DNA of 20,950 nt, from the IMG/VR virus record IMGVR_UViG_3300047276_000148, positions 1 through 20,950 of that record; one strand, written 5' to 3'. A model generated the notes under the pieces. It was given only the letters and a program-made list of their open reading frames with translations. It had not been told where the DNA came from and ran no database searches. Every line of letters begins with the position of its first letter. The first letter of the stretch is position 1. Source of the stretch: a virus. Below, in pieces: positions 1-5,621 of this stretch. The position numbers and the translations under genes are program-made.

Positions 1-825
1 ATCTGTTGCCTTGGCATAGCGAAGAGTTGTCTCTATGCGCTTGTGTCCAAGCAGATACATAATGGTTCGGATTGGTACACCTGCATCAGCGAGCCAGGTG
101 GCATAGCTGTGGCGAAGTGTATGGAAAACGTAACCTTCTGGTTTTGGTAACAGGTTGTTGATCTTGCGAAAGTTTCTCAATAACTGATCTTTGTCCGTCC
201 ACTCCTGACCGAACACACGGGTGTGGCCAGATGATTGTGAACAACGATCTGTTAATAATTTGAGACATGACTCATGGATGGGGACAACGCGAACGTTGCC
301 CGCCTTTGTTGTGACTTCCGCTTCACCACCAACCGTGATGCGCTTGGTGATCAGATCAATGTCCTTACACCTGAGCTTGAGGATCTCCCCCTGCCTGAGC
401 CCGTGATAGGCCGCAAATAACGTGATATGCGCTAAGTCATCACGCTGAAGAACATTAGTGGACAGGTCAACCAAGCGATGAACCTCATCTTTGGTGTAGT
501 AGAGGACACGTCCTTCATTCTCCTTACGTCTCCTGAACTTGGGAGGAGGCGGAATCAATCCGTCAAAGGCGCAGTGGTTAAGGACTGTGCTAACTGCAGA
601 CACAACTCGGTTGATCGTCGCGTCGCTTTTACCCGCGTCCTCAAGCTCGATTGCAACTCGGCTGAGGAGAGGCTGATCAATTTTTCGCACAGGGAAAGAT
701 AGTCCAACACTCTGGGTAAAGTGTCCCGCATTGATGAGAGCAGTTTTTCGTCCGTTGCCATGTCTCCAGGTGTGTCGTGTTGAGAGGGTGTAATCAAGAG
801 CTTGTCCCCAAGTCTTAATCTCCAT
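1..825 (-). CDS. int: Tyrosine recombinase integrase (partial, C-terminus cut by window edge)
   Basis: I translated this frame by hand. It starts at ATG 825 (MEIKTWGQAL) and stays open to base 1, giving 275 visible residues. The family catalyses site-specific integration and excision of phage DNA through a covalent 3'-phosphotyrosine. The full catalytic set is visible: R144 in GLRQGE, the hairpin lysine K174 in TTKAG, H235 and R238 in HTLRHS, H261 in LLGHKR, and nucleophile Y270 in TTLRYAK. The N-terminal ~100 residues fit a SAM-like core-binding domain. Since the nucleophile is only six residues from the edge, perhaps 10-40 residues are missing. The start overlaps the stop of the MarR-like gene by 11 bases. 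Any attP downstream of int would be outside the window. Integrases are known in T7-like cyanophages, although lysogeny is rarely demonstrated. Identification is very secure; the exact start is slightly less so. Confidence 0.95.
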   Translation of the reverse strand, partial: MEIKTWGQALDYTLSTRHTWRHGNGRKTALINAGHFTQSVGLSFPVRKIDQPLLSRVAIELEDAGKSDATINRVVSAVSTVLNHCAFDGLIPPPPKFRRRKENEGRVLYYTKDEVHRLVDLSTNVLQRDDLAHITLFAAYHGLRQGEILKLRCKDIDLITKRITVGGEAEVTTKAGNVRVVPIHESCLKLLTDRCSQSSGHTRVFGQEWTDKDQLLRNFRKINNLLPKPEGYVFHTLRHSYATWLADAGVPIRTIMYLLGHKRIETTLRYAKATD

Positions 826-1171
826 AAAGGATGTCCTCGATTTGTTTGATGAGTGCTTTGCCTTTGGCGTTAAGCCTTAACTGTTGTCGTCGTCTGTTGG
901 TTGGGTCTTGCTCCTTGATAATGAGATCTAATCCAGGTTTGTTGACCCACGACATGTCAGTGAGCTTGTCAGTGCATCGACTGCCAGCCGCAGTAGAGAG
1001 TTGTAAGTCCTCTTCTACTGCTTGCTTATGACAGTTGTCGTGGGCTGCTATGTAAAAGAACGTAGCTAGAACCTGAGCTGGTACCTCACGATCCAATAGA
1101 CGTAGTAGGTCCATGACCTTTTGCACCCTCTCCATCCGTGGGTTGGTGAGTTGGCGTCTGTAGGGGTCCAT
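815..1171 (-). CDS. MarR-like winged-helix DNA-binding protein
   Basis: This encodes 118 residues. Residues ~35-115 follow a winged-helix plan: a helix (QVLATFFYIAAHD), a helix-turn-helix (VEEDLQLSTAAGSRCTDKL), a basic wing (KEQDPTNRRRQQLRL) and a final helix (NAKGKALIKQIEDIL). The 'LNAKGKALI' ending is typical of MarR-type regulators. The likely role is transcriptional regulation of phage or host genes, binding as a dimer; the ligand or target is unknown. It lies directly upstream of the integrase and overlaps its start by 11 bases, so the two are probably co-transcribed and translationally coupled. No clear Shine-Dalgarno sequence precedes ATG 1171, and the frame closes at a stop 24 bases further upstream (1196-1198), so the start is well bounded. 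The fold assignment is from sequence pattern only. Confidence 0.75.
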   Translation of the reverse strand: MDPYRRQLTNPRMERVQKVMDLLRLLDREVPAQVLATFFYIAAHDNCHKQAVEEDLQLSTAAGSRCTDKLTDMSWVNKPGLDLIIKEQDPTNRRRQQLRLNAKGKALIKQIEDILYGD

Positions 1172-1286
1172 TGGATTGTGGGCGACAGTCCCATTCTAGT
1201 CTTATTCTGCCGATGTGGACAAGAAGATCGGTATAGGATTCCTTATCCAAGCCAAGGTAGAAGTTACCAAAGCTGATCAGTTGCAT
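1086..1286 (-). CDS. Small hypothetical protein overlapping the MarR-like gene
   Basis: This is a possible 66-residue protein beginning MQLISFGNFYLGLDKESYTD. Its ATG lies two bases after the TGA of the preceding small gene, which fits the close packing of this operon. The first ~37 residues look like an ordinary small alpha/beta protein. The remainder is rich in P, G, T and Q and overlaps the N-terminal coding sequence of the MarR-like gene by 86 bases in another frame. That overlap is far longer than any other in the window. Either the C-terminus is a non-conserved run-on, or a frameshift has extended a shorter gene. No family was recognised. Confidence 0.4.
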   Translation of the reverse strand: MQLISFGNFYLGLDKESYTDLLVHIGRIRLEWDCRPQSNGPLQTPTHQPTDGEGAKGHGPTTSIGS

Positions 1287-1288
1287 AG

Positions 1289-1426
1289 TCAGTTGTAGGT
1301 AGGCAGTACAAGCGTATCATCCTCGAGCTGTTCCTGCATAAGCATTAGCAGCTCGTCTTTATGCGGATGCTGCATAATGTCGGCAATCAGCTGCTGGAGC
1401 CGTCTTTCAAAAGTTCGTTCAGTCAT
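1289..1426 (-). CDS. Small hypothetical early protein (45 aa)
   Basis: A 45-residue protein starting MTERTFERRLQQLIADIMQH, predicted mostly helical and acidic towards its end. A longer version starting at 1483 is possible, but ATG 1426 is preferred because it overlaps the preceding gene's TGA by only 8 bases, like its neighbours. The longer start would run through 65 bases of that gene. No function recognised; position suggests an early takeover or accessory protein. Confidence 0.55.
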   Translation of the reverse strand: MTERTFERRLQQLIADIMQHPHKDELLMLMQEQLEDDTLVLPTYN

Positions 1427-1730
1427 TAGAGTTGTGTGGAGAGAGGTGATGAATAGATTCGTGGTCAACGACAGTGAACTCAACGTTCGGTGTGCTTAAC
1501 AGCTGATTGACTTTGCTCTGTGCAGCACTACGTTTTTGATACACATGTTCCTTGACCTTGTGTGTCTCTAGATCAGTAACCCGAATGATGCAGCACACAG
1601 AACTAGGCAGTTCCCAACCTGCAACTTTCCAAGACATGATCTCTTCAAATGTATGCGGAATGAAGTCGCTATCGTCTGCTTCCTTGTACTCTTCCCAGTT
1701 ATTGGGGAAATAATCTTTCTTACCACTCAT
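1419..1730 (-). CDS. Hypothetical early protein (103 aa)
   Basis: This 103-residue protein starts MSGKKDYFPNNWEEYKEADD and contains an aromatic/acidic N-terminal half (FIPHTFEEIMSWKVAGWEL) followed by a strand-rich part and a basic helix (HVYQKRSAAQSKVNQLL). The frame is open up to ATG 1853. ATG 1730 is chosen because the stop of a well-formed 47-residue gene (1863-1720) overlaps it as ATGAGTGGTAA, a typical coupling arrangement. The sequence has the look of short conserved early proteins found in T7-like cyanophages, but I cannot name a domain. It overlaps the next gene by 8 bases. Function unknown. Confidence 0.7.
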   Translation of the reverse strand: MSGKKDYFPNNWEEYKEADDSDFIPHTFEEIMSWKVAGWELPSSVCCIIRVTDLETHKVKEHVYQKRSAAQSKVNQLLSTPNVEFTVVDHESIHHLSPHNSND

Positions 1731-1863
1731 CGGATACACGTACGTTAATAAGAGTTGCTTGCTTTTCTTTGGACAATTCAAGAGCAGACCATGCAGCCTG
1801 TTCTGAATTGGGCGCAAGGATGTACCAAGTGCCTGTAGAAAGTGTGACTTCATAGGTTTTCAT
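1720..1863 (-). CDS. Very small early protein (47 aa)
   Basis: A hand-translated frame too short for usual cut-offs, with N-terminus MKTYEVTLSTGTWYILAPNS. It reads as two short strands, then a helix (EQAAWSALELSKEKQATL) and a final strand ending in DEW. This is a compact beta-beta-alpha-beta-like layout typical of tiny phage accessory proteins. A Shine-Dalgarno-like GGAG precedes the ATG (CCTTGGAGTTGCTATG). The stop overlaps the next gene's ATG by 11 bases. The start, ribosome site and overlap together support a real gene. Function unknown. Confidence 0.7.
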   Translation of the reverse strand: MKTYEVTLSTGTWYILAPNSEQAAWSALELSKEKQATLINVRVSDEW

Positions 1864-1910
1864 AGCAACTCCAAGGGGTTATCATTACAGCGGCGCTGAT
1901 GATTGTGAAA

Positions 1911-2099
1911 TCAAAAGCTATTGTTTGGGGTATCGAAGGTGAAGTAGTAATCCAGTTGAATCCAGATCTCCTTGCTGATGTTGTCGGCCAAGCGATCAAT
2001 CAAGTCAACACGATCAGGTAGTCCATCTGTGTTGTTAAGTGCGTGCTTGACTCCTTCATCTATACACTGATCTATGAGGTTGAATAAATTAACTTGCAT
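1911..2099 (-). CDS. Small hypothetical early protein (62 aa)
   Basis: A 62-residue acidic protein, MQVNLFNLIDQCIDEGVKHA..., largely helical, ending in an aromatic stretch (IQLDYYFTFDTPNNSF). Its ATG overlaps the stop of the antirestriction-like gene as TGATG, implying translational coupling. About 47 noncoding bases separate it from the next gene, which carries its own ribosome site. No domain recognised. Confidence 0.65.
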   Translation of the reverse strand: MQVNLFNLIDQCIDEGVKHALNNTDGLPDRVDLIDRLADNISKEIWIQLDYYFTFDTPNNSF

Positions 2100-2668
2100 C
2101 AGTAGTTACGAAGGAAGAATGTGTACCCACCATGTTCAATGGTGATAAAGTCATACCTGAGTTGATGATCCCAGACTGCTTGCCAATCAATAGCGTGGTA
2201 GACAAGAGAGTCTTGGATAGACTCCAGCTCATTCACATACTCTTCAGCAAAGTGACGCTCTGCCCAATACTCATCGTTGTATGAGTAGAAAGCATCCTCA
2301 TAAGAAGAGACAGTCTCGATACCATTGTCATCAAGTAGTTCAATAAACTCAATGAACTCCTCATGGTCCCACTTCTCTGTGTAGGATTGTTGATCTAAGT
2401 AATCGTACAAAGCTTTCTGATCCTCAGGAAGGTCTTCATACTCATTGTCTTGAACGTCAGTGTTACTTACTGGTGTAACTCCACGTGCATTCAATAGTTC
2501 AGTGTAGAAGTCAACATAACGTGCTTTGCCATTGTTATAGACATAGCCTGCATCTAGAATCATCTGAGTGCGTGTTAGCTCACCCCTATTGATGAGTTCT
2601 TTGCGTTCATCAACGTAATTAACGAGCGCCTGGCCTGTGAGTGTGAAAGCAACAGTGGTGGTTGTCAT
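2099..2668 (-). CDS. Fusion of a cyAbrB-like domain with an ArdA-like antirestriction domain
   Basis: This is 189 residues from ATG 2668 (MTTTTVAFTLTGQALVNYVD). The frame is open to 2758, but ATG 2668 lies one base after the stop of the 48-residue gene upstream. Residues ~8-63 match the pattern of cyanobacterial AbrB-like DNA-binding proteins: LTGQALVNYV, then GYVYNNGKARYVDFYTELLNARGV. An acidic linker follows (VQDNEYEDLPEDQKALYDYL). Residues ~102-189 resemble ArdA: EDAFYSYNDEYWAERHFAEE, then YHAIDWQAVWDHQLRYDF and a short GGYTFFLRN end. ArdA proteins mimic DNA and block type I restriction-modification enzymes. The whole protein is very acidic, as expected for a DNA mimic, and sits among early genes, where protection on entry is useful. 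The ArdA call is by motif spacing. The AbrB-like call is weaker because the canonical 'K-R-V-N' is replaced by KARYV. Confidence 0.65.
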   Translation of the reverse strand: MTTTTVAFTLTGQALVNYVDERKELINRGELTRTQMILDAGYVYNNGKARYVDFYTELLNARGVTPVSNTDVQDNEYEDLPEDQKALYDYLDQQSYTEKWDHEEFIEFIELLDDNGIETVSSYEDAFYSYNDEYWAERHFAEEYVNELESIQDSLVYHAIDWQAVWDHQLRYDFITIEHGGYTFFLRNY

Positions 2669-2669
2669 G

Positions 2670-2816
2670 TCAGTTTGTGGGAATAACGTCGATATACGCA
2701 TATGGATACATGTCGCAGTACGCATCATGTGCATCCTCTGCTTCTGAGTAGGAGTCAAAGCTTTCTAAGAACTCCCAGCGTCCTTCATCATCAAGACGTG
2801 CAATGGTGTAGGTCAT
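2670..2816 (-). CDS. Very small acidic early protein (48 aa)
   Basis: A hand-translated frame with N-terminus MTYTIARLDDEGRWEFLESF and a C-terminus ending in DVIPTN. It reads as a strand pair, a helix rich in E, A and D (SYSEAEDAHDAYCDMY), then a strand. GGAGG stands four bases before the ATG (GGAGGTTGTATG). The start overlaps the upstream stop as ATGA, and its own TGA is one base before the ATG of the antirestriction-like gene. These signals make it a confident gene despite its size. Function unknown. Confidence 0.75.
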   Translation of the reverse strand: MTYTIARLDDEGRWEFLESFDSYSEAEDAHDAYCDMYPYAYIDVIPTN

Positions 2817-3049
2817 ACAACCTCCATACCTTGGTCAGCCATTTCATCCATCATTGCTTGTTGAAACAAGTGTGGACAAATAGATTCACTGAGTAGCATC
2901 CTTGCTGCATTGCGTGCTATTACATAGTCAGCAAAGCCATGCATATCATCTTTGCTGATCATCTCATCAGCATCATCACGATTGAATGATACGATGTTGT
3001 TAGCAGCAGTGAAGTCAAGACGCTTGGCTTTCTTTCTCTTCTTAGACAT
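2813..3049 (-). CDS. Small hypothetical early protein with basic N-terminus (78 aa)
   Basis: 78 residues from ATG 3049 (MSKKRKKAKRLDFTAANNIV). The codon before it is TTG, so a 79-residue version is possible but less likely. A strongly basic N-terminal tail is followed by an acidic helical body (RDDADEMISKDDMHGFADYV, then ARNAARMLL). The start overlaps the upstream stop as TGATG and the stop overlaps the next start as ATGA. The tail could bind nucleic acid, but no domain was recognised. Confidence 0.65.
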   Translation of the reverse strand: MSKKRKKAKRLDFTAANNIVSFNRDDADEMISKDDMHGFADYVIARNAARMLLSESICPHLFQQAMMDEMADQGMEVV

Positions 3050-3330
3050 CAAACAAACTCCATAGCAGGTAAGGTTTGGATAGCAACACTGTCTTGCATG
3101 AAGGCGTCCTTGTACTTACGCGCAACATACAACACATCATCTATGTAATCAGTACACACTGAGACACACTTAGTATCTTCATGCTCTGATTTCCATACAC
3201 CATCAACACTGGAGATAGTGTATCCATCAAACACAGTATCCAATACATTGATGAACTGTTCCCAGTCACGATTGGTTACTATGTCACCATTGGGTATGTT
3301 CCTACCCATGAATAGTTGATAGGTGTTCAT
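3049..3330 (-). CDS. Hypothetical protein with DUF3574-like pattern (93 aa)
   Basis: 93 residues. The order of features recalls the DUF3574 family: an initial strand with 'GRNIPNGDIVTNRDWEQF', a 'FDGYTISSVDGVWKSE' strand pair, then a helix with 'YKDAFMQDSVAIQTL'. Members are small ferredoxin-like alpha/beta proteins of unknown function, often secreted in bacteria; no signal peptide is seen here. Its ATG overlaps the upstream TAA by one base (TAATG). The family match is a pattern judgement and needs a profile search. Confidence 0.65.
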   Translation of the reverse strand: MNTYQLFMGRNIPNGDIVTNRDWEQFINVLDTVFDGYTISSVDGVWKSEHEDTKCVSVCTDYIDDVLYVARKYKDAFMQDSVAIQTLPAMEFV

Positions 3331-3563
3331 TAGTTCTCCTTGATGTAGTTATCTAGGTAATCCTCAACCTCACTGTTGTTGGTGATGTAGTCCTCAACAT
3401 CAGCTAGTTCATAGAACAAGTCACCATCGCGATCACCGAATGGATCGATCAATGCATAGGCATACATGTCAGCATCTTCGTCATCAACTTGGATGAGGTC
3501 GTAGCTGGTGCATTCACGTACCGCTGCTTGCAGTACCTCAAATGGAAGGGTGGATGTTGTCAT
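3330..3563 (-). CDS. Small acidic early protein (77 aa)
   Basis: 77 residues, strongly acidic, with long D/E-rich stretches (DDEDADMYAYALIDPFGDRD, ELADVEDYITNNSEVEDYL). A strong Shine-Dalgarno AAGGAG lies seven bases upstream of ATG 3563, the best ribosome site in the early block. It is preceded by a 17-base motif that recurs at 9921-9937. Very acidic small early phage proteins sometimes mimic DNA or inhibit host enzymes, but nothing specific is recognised here. Confidence 0.65.
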   Translation of the reverse strand: MTTSTLPFEVLQAAVRECTSYDLIQVDDEDADMYAYALIDPFGDRDGDLFYELADVEDYITNNSEVEDYLDNYIKEN

Positions 3564-3574
3564 TATTATCTCCT

Positions 3575-3591
3575 TGTGTACAGGTTAATCA
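3575..3591 (-). promoter_or_regulatory. Repeated 17-base motif, copy 1
   Basis: On the minus strand this reads TGATTAACCTGTACACA and runs directly into the Shine-Dalgarno AAGGAG of the gene starting at 3563. A copy with one difference lies at 9921-9937. Both copies are in short intergenic gaps, on the same strand and in the same direction. It could be a phage RNA polymerase promoter, a processing site or a protein-binding site. No experimental motif known to me matches it. Confidence 0.4.
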
Positions 3592-3593
3592 GC

Positions 3594-3611
3594 GAGTGCT
3601 AGCTCGCACTC
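3594..3611 (-). other. Small hairpin at the end of the first early gene
   Basis: Inverted repeat GAGTGC/GCACTC with a six-base loop, overlapping the TGA of the 49-residue gene. No U-tract follows, so it is unlikely to be a full intrinsic terminator. It may stabilise or punctuate the transcript between this gene and the next. Confidence 0.35.
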
Positions 3612-3759
3612 AGAACTGAATCTCTTCAGTCGTTGGTTCTACCTTGGTAGATTTGGTGAAGCTATCGACAATCATGTCGAGTACAGCAAGCAACTCATTG
3701 CCAGTTGTAGCACGACCAATCATCCCAGTAGCAATCTTGCGGTCAAGAGTGATAGACAT
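3610..3759 (-). CDS. Very small protein, first gene of the early block (49 aa)
   Basis: A hand-translated frame of 49 residues starting MSITLDRKIATGMIGRATTG, followed by a helix (NELLAVLDMIVDSF) and an acidic tail. The sequence resembles short 'RATTGNELL...LD' proteins I associate with cyanophages, but I cannot name the family. It is the first left-pointing gene after the long control region. No Shine-Dalgarno is evident before the ATG. A sigma-70-like promoter candidate lies about 250 bases upstream (4015-4043). Function unknown. Confidence 0.6.
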   Translation of the reverse strand: MSITLDRKIATGMIGRATTGNELLAVLDMIVDSFTKSTKVEPTTEEIQF

Positions 3760-4014
3760 AAGTAATTACAGAATCACAGAGTACAGCACACTCTTGTTAG
3801 TATGCTGTAGAAAGTGAACTGTGCCATGATCTAATTTATGTCCGCGCATGTGGCTCTGCGCTGTTACTCACTCGTATAGCCAGGTCGGGTTGCAACCTAT
3901 AGCTATTCGCGGGATCGCTCGCTCCGCTAGTTCCGTCTTGTGACGAGTGCTTGTATTGAGTTGTCGAGGTTCTGAGTGGAGAGTGACGGTCACGCCTCCC
4001 CCACCGATGAACCT

Positions 4015-4043
4015 ACCATACCATAGCGGACAGGATGTGTCAA
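4015..4043 (-). promoter_or_regulatory. Sigma-70-like promoter candidate for the early block
   Basis: On the minus strand there is a perfect TTGACA (-35, 4038-4043), a 17-base spacer and TATGGT (-10, 4015-4020; 4 of 6 consensus). It points towards the early genes that begin at 3759, as expected for host-polymerase transcription of early phage genes. It is prediction only. Confidence 0.5.
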
Positions 4044-4320
4044 GCCCCAGAACCCAGTGGAACCGTGTAGGCCACTAACTGATGCCATCAGCGTTGCTTA
4101 TGTATGCGTACTGGTGTGGACAGGTGCTATTGTTTATAACGTGTAGTCATGATTGGTGTCTGTAAGCGTCTGTGAGAGGCGATGAGTGTGAATGGTGTCT
4201 ATGTACCTGAAAACAATTAGAGAGGGGTTGTAGAGGCTTACAGCGTGGTCTGGTGATGATATTGTGTCAATGCGTTAACGAATAAGGCTATCGCTACAGA
4301 TGGCGACATATTAATGCTAA

Positions 4321-4335
4321 TGAGAACCATTCTCA
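4321..4335. promoter_or_regulatory. Fur-box-like palindrome
   Basis: TGAGAACCATTCTCA is a perfect inverted repeat (TGAGAA-CCA-TTCTCA). It matches the common bacterial Fur-box form TGAGAATCATTCTCA at 14 of 15 positions. It is in the control region ~20-35 bases downstream of a minus-strand TATAAC hexamer. It may bind host Fur or a phage repressor, or be chance. Confidence 0.35.
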
Positions 4336-4393
4336 ATAACAATTAAACAGCGCGACTGCAGCGTTATACTATGGTTCAGTAGGATACAATAAG

Positions 4394-4414
4394 CGCTAGA
4401 TTGCATATCTAGCG
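4394..4414. other. 8-bp perfect hairpin in the control region
   Basis: CGCTAGAT and ATCTAGCG form a perfect 8-bp stem with loop TGCAT. No T-run directly follows on either strand, so it is not a standard intrinsic terminator. It may be an operator or an RNA structure at the head of a transcript. Confidence 0.45.
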
Positions 4415-4565
4415 TGCCAAAAAGCCTCCATCCTCGCTTAATTGAATACCCGGCATGGGGGTAAAAACGTCCATCCCCCCGCGTATAAGGCTTCTCAAAT
4501 TTCTGTCAAAATTTACTGATGGTGATATGCTGTGGTGGGCCAGCGTAGTTGCAGCTACCTGACCC

Positions 4566-4808
4566 GTGACCAGTCCAACCGTGATTGAACTGATGACTTC
4601 ATTCTCACGACAACCAAGCTATCGGCAAGGTTTGTCTCCGTTTACAACACCATTAACACGCAAACCAAGTCGTGTAACCATCACAGTCCCATGGGCACTA
4701 CGACAACAACTCGATAACAGGAGTGTCCTAGAAGGGAGAAGCCTTAGCAACCTTATCGCTTACCTCCTAGAAGAAAGTTTATCGACTAAAGCTCCCTCTT
4801 CCACATAG
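4566..4808 (+). CDS. Ribbon-helix-helix (CopG/Arc-type) DNA-binding protein
   Basis: This is the only plus-strand gene. The 80 residues include an RHH domain at ~34-72: strand SRVTITVP, helix WALRQQLDNRSVLEG and helix RSLSNLIAYLLEESL. RHH proteins bind DNA as dimers through the paired strands and commonly act as repressors; P22 Arc and Mnt are phage examples. The first ~33 residues look disordered. The frame starts at GTG 4566; ATG at 4593 is an alternative. Neither has a clear Shine-Dalgarno. A weak promoter is possible upstream (CTGTCA-17-TATGCT with an extended TG, near 4503-4531). The gene faces away from the early block across the control region, and its last 23 bases overlap the end of thyX in a tail-to-tail arrangement. 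A regulator of the early region is a reasonable inference. Similar short RHH proteins also occur in cyanobacterial chromosomes. Confidence 0.8.
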   Translation: MTSPTVIELMTSFSRQPSYRQGLSPFTTPLTRKPSRVTITVPWALRQQLDNRSVLEGRSLSNLIAYLLEESLSTKAPSST

Positions 4809-5427
4809 CATCAGACACTGCAGGCAAGTGTAGGTACAGTAAATCCTGCACTTGTCCTGCTATCTGTGCGTGTTCCTTCTGAGTACCATTACTTGTACGT
4901 AGGTCACAGTAATGCAACCAAGACCTAATGGTGCCATTCATGTACAACTTAGTTGGTGCTGCCATTGGTAACACTTCTCGTGCACACTCCTTAGCTACCC
5001 CGGCTTCTACCAGTTCTTTGTAGAGACCATAACAGTCTGAGTAAAGACTACCAATCCTGAATTGGAAGTGTTTCTTCAACACCTCATCTAGATCATCAAT
5101 ACTATTCTGTCTATTCTTAGTATCTTGCCTACGTAGTTCAGGGATAGATGCTTGCTTCTCTACCTTGGCATACCGTTGACTAAACTCTTGAAAGGAGAAG
5201 CTCCTATGCCGAAGGATCTGTGCTGCAATACTACGTGTTGTCTCAATACATACACACATATTCACCATCTCAAAAGGAGACCAGTGTTGATGGTCTATGA
5301 GATATTTAATTAACTTAGCACTTGTCTGAGTGTTGTTTTGATTAGATGGGTTAGATACTCTAGCCATATAGGCAATAAGATCTTCTGCATCAGGTGTGAT
5401 GTGTACGAGACTAACTTGGTGGGTCAT
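4786..5427 (-). CDS. thyX: Flavin-dependent thymidylate synthase
   Basis: ThyX makes dTMP from dUMP using methylene-tetrahydrofolate, FAD and NADPH, providing thymidine for phage DNA synthesis. The 213-residue length is normal. The ThyX signature RHRX7S is present at residues 73-83 (RHRSFSFQEFS), continuing QRYAKVE. The C-terminal half has the expected substrate-binding region (AREVLPMAAPTKLYMNGTIR, then SWLHYCDLR). The N-terminal 'IAYMARVSNPSNQNN...KLIKYLIDHQHWSPFE' is also typical. The start overlaps the preceding stop as TAATG. thyX is found in many cyanophages. Here it lies after the terminase rather than with replication genes. Confidence 0.95.
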   Translation of the reverse strand: MTHQVSLVHITPDAEDLIAYMARVSNPSNQNNTQTSAKLIKYLIDHQHWSPFEMVNMCVCIETTRSIAAQILRHRSFSFQEFSQRYAKVEKQASIPELRRQDTKNRQNSIDDLDEVLKKHFQFRIGSLYSDCYGLYKELVEAGVAKECAREVLPMAAPTKLYMNGTIRSWLHYCDLRTSNGTQKEHAQIAGQVQDLLYLHLPAVSDAMWKREL

Positions 5428-5621
5428 TAGTGGTGATCGTTTTGGTAGATGGAGGTAGCTGTAATGTCATCCCATGCTGTAGGAATAAAACGTTTCCTAA
5501 TATGTGGCGTATATTGAGGATCGTAGTAAGTATCAGCTACAAGAACTTGCTTACGTTCGTTGAATGTCTTAGGGTTACGGAATTGACTACGTATGGGTTG
5601 TTTACGATATGTTCTACTCAT
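5427..5621 (-). CDS. Small basic hypothetical protein (64 aa)
   Basis: A 64-residue basic protein with N-terminus MSRTYRKQPIRSQFRNPKTF and a D/T-rich, aromatic second half. Its stop overlaps the thyX start as TAATG, so the two are likely co-translated. Similar short 'RTYRK...RNPKT' proteins occur beside nucleotide-metabolism genes in cyanophages, as far as I recall, but no function is known to me. It is preceded by a noncoding stretch containing strong hairpins. Confidence 0.6.
   Translation of the reverse strand: MSRTYRKQPIRSQFRNPKTFNERKQVLVADTYYDPQYTPHIRKRFIPTAWDDITATSIYQNDHH

Larger units (their letters stand above)
3760..4565. other. ~800 bp noncoding control region between divergent genes
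   Basis: No convincing gene is seen on either strand. The region separates the left-pointing early block from the right-pointing RHH gene. It holds a minus-strand TTGACA-17-TATGGT promoter candidate (4015-4043), a Fur-box-like palindrome (4321-4335), an 8-bp hairpin (4394-4414) and a minus-strand TATAAC -10-like hexamer (4363-4368) lacking a good -35. It also has an imperfect direct repeat around 4150 and 4191 (GATTGGTGTCTGT / GAATGGTGTCTAT). An inverted repeat pairs CTGTAAGC near 4161 with GCTTACAG near 4235. A run of G and a run of C (4457-4461, 4475-4480) could pair weakly. In T7-like phages genome ends lie between late and early genes, so terminal repeats may map here or just beyond. Confidence 0.6.

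Noticed and set aside
555-797. 80-residue minus-strand open frame
   Set aside because: Overlaps the integrase N-terminal coding region in a different frame; the integrase frame has clear catalytic motifs.
4457-4480. GGGGG ... CCCCC pairing as a terminator
   Set aside because: Only about five pairs with a 13-base loop and no T-run; too weak to call.
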